42,643 bases of DNA from assembly GCF_900113325.1 (NCBI RefSeq), contig NZ_FOOY01000029.1:1-42643 (forward strand), given 5' to 3'. Both the position numbers and the translations under genes were made by a program. Numbering within the stretch: position 1 is the first letter of the stretch; each line of letters opens with the position of its first letter. This DNA comes from Sporolactobacillus nakayamae. GTDB lineage: Bacteria > Bacillota > Bacilli > Bacillales > Sporolactobacillaceae. Of this stretch, positions 39,677-42,643 are shown piece after piece. The notes under the pieces are model-generated. The model was not told where the DNA came from, did not search any database, and was given only the letters and a program-made list of their open reading frames with translations.

Positions 39677-42064
39677 ATGAAGAAGGTTGCTCATATAGGC
39701 ATTACTGGCATGACTTGTGCCGCTTGCTCCAATCGAATTGAACGTGGGCTGAACCGGATGGATGGTGTGTCCGCTAATGTGAATTTAGCGATGGAGAAGG
39801 CAAAAGTAGACTATGACGATCAACAAATTAAACCGAATGACATTACTGGAGAAATTGAAAAGCTTGGCTATGGGGTAACAAGCGAGCGTATGAATCTTGC
39901 AATTACAGGAATGACCTGTGCGGCTTGTGCCACGCGGATCGAAAAAGGACTGAATCGTTTGCCCGGCATTAGGTCCGCAAATGTGAATCTGGCGACGGAA
40001 TCCGCGACCGTTCACTACCAGCCGGGATTTGTTGAACTTGAAGATGTGTTCGAAAAAGTGCGCAAGCTCGGCTATAAAGCAGCGCTGAAAAATGATGCGC
40101 CGGATGAAGCGAAAAGTAAAGAGATACGTGGGAAACGGAATAAGCTGATCTTGTCCGCAATCGTTTCCCTGCCCTTGCTCCTGACTATGGTGACGCATCT
40201 TCCGTTCTATCATGGTCCCGTTCCCATGCTTCTGATGAATCCGTGGTTTCAGTTTGCACTGGCAAGTGTCGTCCAATTTTACATTGGCTGGCCATTTTAC
40301 AACGGCGGCGCGCGGGCGTTAATGAATAAAAGCGCGAATATGGACGTTCTGGTAGCACTCGGAACAAGTGCCGCTTATTTTTACAGTGTAGTTGAAACGC
40401 TCCGCTATCAATTTGCGGGTGTTCACCATCCGGATCTTTATTTTGAAACAAGTGCCGTGTTGATCACGCTCGTTCTGCTCGGCAAATATATGGAGACGCG
40501 CGCGAAGCGGCAGACCACGGCTGCGATCACGGAATTGATGGATTTACAGGCTAAAGAAGCTAGTCGGATCGTAGACGGCACGGAAGAGCTTGTGCCCATT
40601 GATCGAGTTAATGTCGGTGATCTGCTACGTGTCAGACCGGGTGAAAAAATTCCGGTAGACGGCGTGCTTGTTGAGGGAGAATCTGCGGTCGATGAATCGA
40701 TGATCACTGGTGAATCGTTACCAGTAGTGAAACGTCCTGAAGATAAGTTGATCGGAGCAACGGTGAATACGACCGGATCATTTATCATGAAAGCCGAAAA
40801 GGTAGGCAAGGATACAGCATTGGCGGGAATTGTGCGTATTGTTGAAGAGGCGCAGGGCTCAAAAGCGCCGATTCAGCGACTTGCAGACAGCATTTCAGGC
40901 ATCTTTGTGCCGATTGTGATTGTCATTGCCGTCTTCGTCTTCGCCGTTTGGCTTGCCGCGATTCAACCGGGCCAATGGAATGCGGCACTTGCTGCGGCAA
41001 TTAGTGTTCTGGTCATCGCTTGTCCCTGTGCATTAGGACTCGCGACGCCAACATCAATCATGGTCGGCACCGGAAAAGCAGCCGAACAAGGGATTCTGTT
41101 TAAGGGCGGCGAATTTCTGGAGACAACGCAGAATTTGCAATCCATTATGTTTGATAAGACGGGGACGATTACCAATGGAAAACCGGAAGTCACCGATATC
41201 GTTTTATTCGGCGACTGGGACAAAAACGCAGTGCTAAGATGTGCAGCTGCCGCAGAACGCGCCAGTGAACATCCTCTGGCAAAAGCCATTGTTTCCGCTT
41301 ACTCAAACGACGATTTACCAGACGTTGATCATTTTGAGACACTTACCGGATTGGGTATTACAGCTTCGGTATCCGGCAATCAAATTTTGATCGGCACAAG
41401 AAGACTGATGAAACAGAACGACATTAGTATTCACCAAGCATTGGATGACAGCCTAAATCTGGAATCGGATGGCAAGACGGTCATGTTTGTCGCTGTCGGA
41501 GGAAAACTTCAAGCCGTGATCGCCGTCGCGGATACAATTAAAGACTCATCTGTTTCCGCGATTGAAGCACTAAAAGCACGTGGAATCAGTGTCTACATGG
41601 TCACCGGCGACAATCAGCGAACAGCGGAGGCGATTGCGAAAAAGGTCGGCATTGATCATGTGTTTGCTGAAGTACTGCCGGAAGATAAGGCGAAAAAAGT
41701 TCAGGAGTTGCAGAGCCAAGGGCTTAGCGTGGCAATGGTTGGCGATGGGATTAATGACGCCCCTGCTCTAGCTGTGGCTGATATTGGTATGGCGATCGGC
41801 ACTGGTGCTGATGTCGCGATAGAAGCGGCAGATATTACACTTGTCGGCGGTGAACTGATGCATGTTTCTAAGGCACTTGATTTGAGTAAGAAAACGATGC
41901 GCAACATTCGGCAGAATCTGTTCTGGGCGCTCTTTTATAACACGGTTGGTATTCCGGTTGCCGCGCTAGGCTTACTCGCACCTTGGGTGGCAGGTGCGGC
42001 TATGGCATTCAGCTCTGTATCCGTGGTTGCAAACAGTTTGCGGCTCAAACGGATGAAAGTTTAA
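39677..42064 (+). CDS. copA: Copper-exporting P1B-type ATPase CopA
   Basis: The 795-residue pump has two N-terminal heavy-metal domains with CxxC at C14/C17 and C81/C84, eight membrane helices, the transport motif CPC at 449-451 in helix 6, phosphorylation site D493 (DKTGT), TGES in the actuator domain and [10 protein letters not shown] at the hinge. It exports Cu(I). The C-terminal NSLRLKR motif is typical of the family. It lies between csoR and copZ, and the 29-nt gaps mean one transcript. Confidence 0.97.
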   Translation: MKKVAHIGITGMTCAACSNRIERGLNRMDGVSANVNLAMEKAKVDYDDQQIKPNDITGEIEKLGYGVTSERMNLAITGMTCAACATRIEKGLNRLPGIRSANVNLATESATVHYQPGFVELEDVFEKVRKLGYKAALKNDAPDEAKSKEIRGKRNKLILSAIVSLPLLLTMVTHLPFYHGPVPMLLMNPWFQFALASVVQFYIGWPFYNGGARALMNKSANMDVLVALGTSAAYFYSVVETLRYQFAGVHHPDLYFETSAVLITLVLLGKYMETRAKRQTTAAITELMDLQAKEASRIVDGTEELVPIDRVNVGDLLRVRPGEKIPVDGVLVEGESAVDESMITGESLPVVKRPEDKLIGATVNTTGSFIMKAEKVGKDTALAGIVRIVEEAQGSKAPIQRLADSISGIFVPIVIVIAVFVFAVWLAAIQPGQWNAALAAAISVLVIACPCALGLATPTSIMVGTGKAAEQGILFKGGEFLETTQNLQSIMFDKTGTITNGKPEVTDIVLFGDWDKNAVLRCAAAAERASEHPLAKAIVSAYSNDDLPDVDHFETLTGLGITASVSGNQILIGTRRLMKQNDISIHQALDDSLNLESDGKTVMFVAVGGKLQAVIAVADTIKDSSVSAIEALKARGISVYMVTGDNQRTAEAIAKKVGIDHVFAEVLPEDKAKKVQELQSQGLSVAMVGDGINDAPALAVADIGMAIGTGADVAIEAADITLVGGELMHVSKALDLSKKTMRNIRQNLFWALFYNTVGIPVAALGLLAPWVAGAAMAFSSVSVVANSLRLKRMKV

Positions 42065-42093
42065 CCTGATCATTCTTTTGAGGAGGTGAGAAC

Positions 42094-42303
42094 ATGGCTG
42101 AACGCACATTGGAAGTCAAAGGAATGAGCTGCGGTCATTGCAAAATGGCGGTGAGCGGCGCTTTGAATGAATTGGAAGGTGTCTCTGCAGTAGAAGTAGA
42201 TTTGGCAAGTGGTAAAGTCGACGTTTCCTATGATGAGGCAAAGGTTGGCTTCGACCAGATGAAGGATGCTGTCGAAGATCAAGGCTATGATGTCGTGAAC
42301 TAA
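42094..42303 (+). CDS. copZ: Copper chaperone CopZ
   Basis: The 69-residue ferredoxin-like metallochaperone has the metal site MSCGHC with C13 and C16. It binds Cu(I) in the cytoplasm and passes it to CopA or CsoR. The start follows GAGGAGGTG. It ends the csoR-copA-copZ operon and is followed by a strong terminator that became the intron target. Confidence 0.95.
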   Translation: MAERTLEVKGMSCGHCKMAVSGALNELEGVSAVEVDLASGKVDVSYDEAKVGFDQMKDAVEDQGYDVVN

Positions 42304-42313
42304 CTAGATTAGT

Positions 42314-42350
42314 TAAAAAACCGGACGGGTCTACTCGTCCGGTTTTTTGT
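42314..42350 (+). terminator. Intrinsic terminator after copZ
   Basis: AAAAAACCGGACG pairs with CGTCCGGTTTTTT around GGTCTACT. The group IIC intron begins 3-4 nt after it. Confidence 0.95.
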
Positions 42351-42352
42351 AT

Positions 42353-42643
42353 GTGCGCCCGGCATGGACGACAGCTAGGCGGTGAAAGTCCGCTACAGGC
42401 TTGGCAGTAGGAACTGTTAGCCAAAGGCAAGGGTGTCCATCGTGAGGTGGAATCTGAAGGAAGCCGGAGGCAAACTTCTGGGCTGATGAACAAGAACTGC
42501 ATACTAAGGCTGAATAGAGACGGATAAGCCTGCGTAACAAGGTGAAGTCCAATACTGCCCGAATCTCAAACAGTATATGCAGCAGCCACATGGAAGGAAA
42601 GCGGTCGTTCTTACCCGGGGAGGTCTTACAAGGGTTCCCGACA
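42353..42643 (+). mobile_element. 5' part of a group IIC intron (truncated by window edge)
   Basis: The sequence begins GTGCGCCCGGCATGG and continues with CGGTGAAAGTCCG, AACTGTTAGCC, AAGGGTGTCC, GGAATCTGAAGGAAGC, GCAAAC and TTCTTACCCGGGGAGGTCT. As far as I remember, these are the domain I-III landmarks of the O. iheyensis group IIC intron in the same order. It sits on the + strand directly behind the copZ terminator, the preferred target of this class. The RT gene and the 3' end are beyond the window. Confidence 0.92.

Overview
The window looks like chromosomal DNA from a spore-forming member of the Bacillales. Evidence is an alpha/beta-type small acid-soluble spore protein gene with a sigma-G-like promoter, YhaX and YhaL homologues, AGGAGG-type ribosome binding sites, frequent TTG/GTG starts, and strong local synteny with the Bacillus subtilis yha-prsA-hit-ecs, glpPFKD and csoR-copAZ regions. 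Within the Bacillales a Sporolactobacillaceae-like genus is my guess from overall gene content; this is inference and cannot be settled by eye. Both ends of the window lie inside pieces of group IIC introns, which suggests a contig that stops in multicopy elements.

Layout. 1-340: 3' end of a group IIC intron (reverse transcriptase C-terminus, domains V and VI). 518-2370: a bacteriocin-immunity-like gene, a DUF986 membrane protein, and a cold-shock gene behind a long, structured leader. 2511-4431: beta-carbonic anhydrase, spore SASP, YhaX phosphatase. 4519-12260: yhaO-yhaN (SbcD/SbcC-like nuclease pair), the secretion-stress two-component system cssRS, yhaM (exoribonuclease) and yhaL. 12261-13301: about 1 kb without a large gene, packed with palindromic and mosaic repeats. 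13302-18926: an unrecognised ORF, then prsA(-), ypmS(+), ampS(+), yhaH(-), trpP(-) and hit(-). 19123-22773: an unrecognised membrane protein and ecsAB. 22824-26011: ferritin-like gene and liaFSR.

26028-27816: a textbook manganese (yybP-ykoY) riboswitch followed by two YjbE/TerC-family genes. 27818-33071: LysR regulator with divergent MFS exporter, yitT, and the khtTU potassium/proton antiporter genes. 33072-33824: a non-coding stretch that holds a likely structured RNA with a C-rich anti-Shine-Dalgarno-like segment and an intrinsic terminator. 33825-38873: complete glycerol regulon glpP-glpF-glpK-glpD, with attenuator-like hairpins before glpF and before glpD and a catabolite (cre) site over the glpF -35 box. 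38883-39102: eleven perfect-length copies of a 20-bp tandem repeat. 39247-42350: copper regulon csoR-copA-copZ with an operator inside the promoter. 42353-42643: 5' end of a second group IIC intron, inserted just after the copZ terminator.

Functional themes are envelope and secretion quality control (CssRS, PrsA, Ecs, LiaFSR, YpmS), nucleic-acid maintenance (YhaO/N/M), metal and cation homeostasis (Mn riboswitch/YjbE pair, CsoR-CopA-CopZ, KhtTU, ferritin-like protein) and glycerol use. I found no complete novel defence or biosynthetic system. The most interesting unexplained items are the RNA candidate at 33451-33737, the 20-bp tandem array, the repeat cluster at 12390-12990, the leader upstream of the cold-shock gene, and the placement of cssRS inside the yha cluster.
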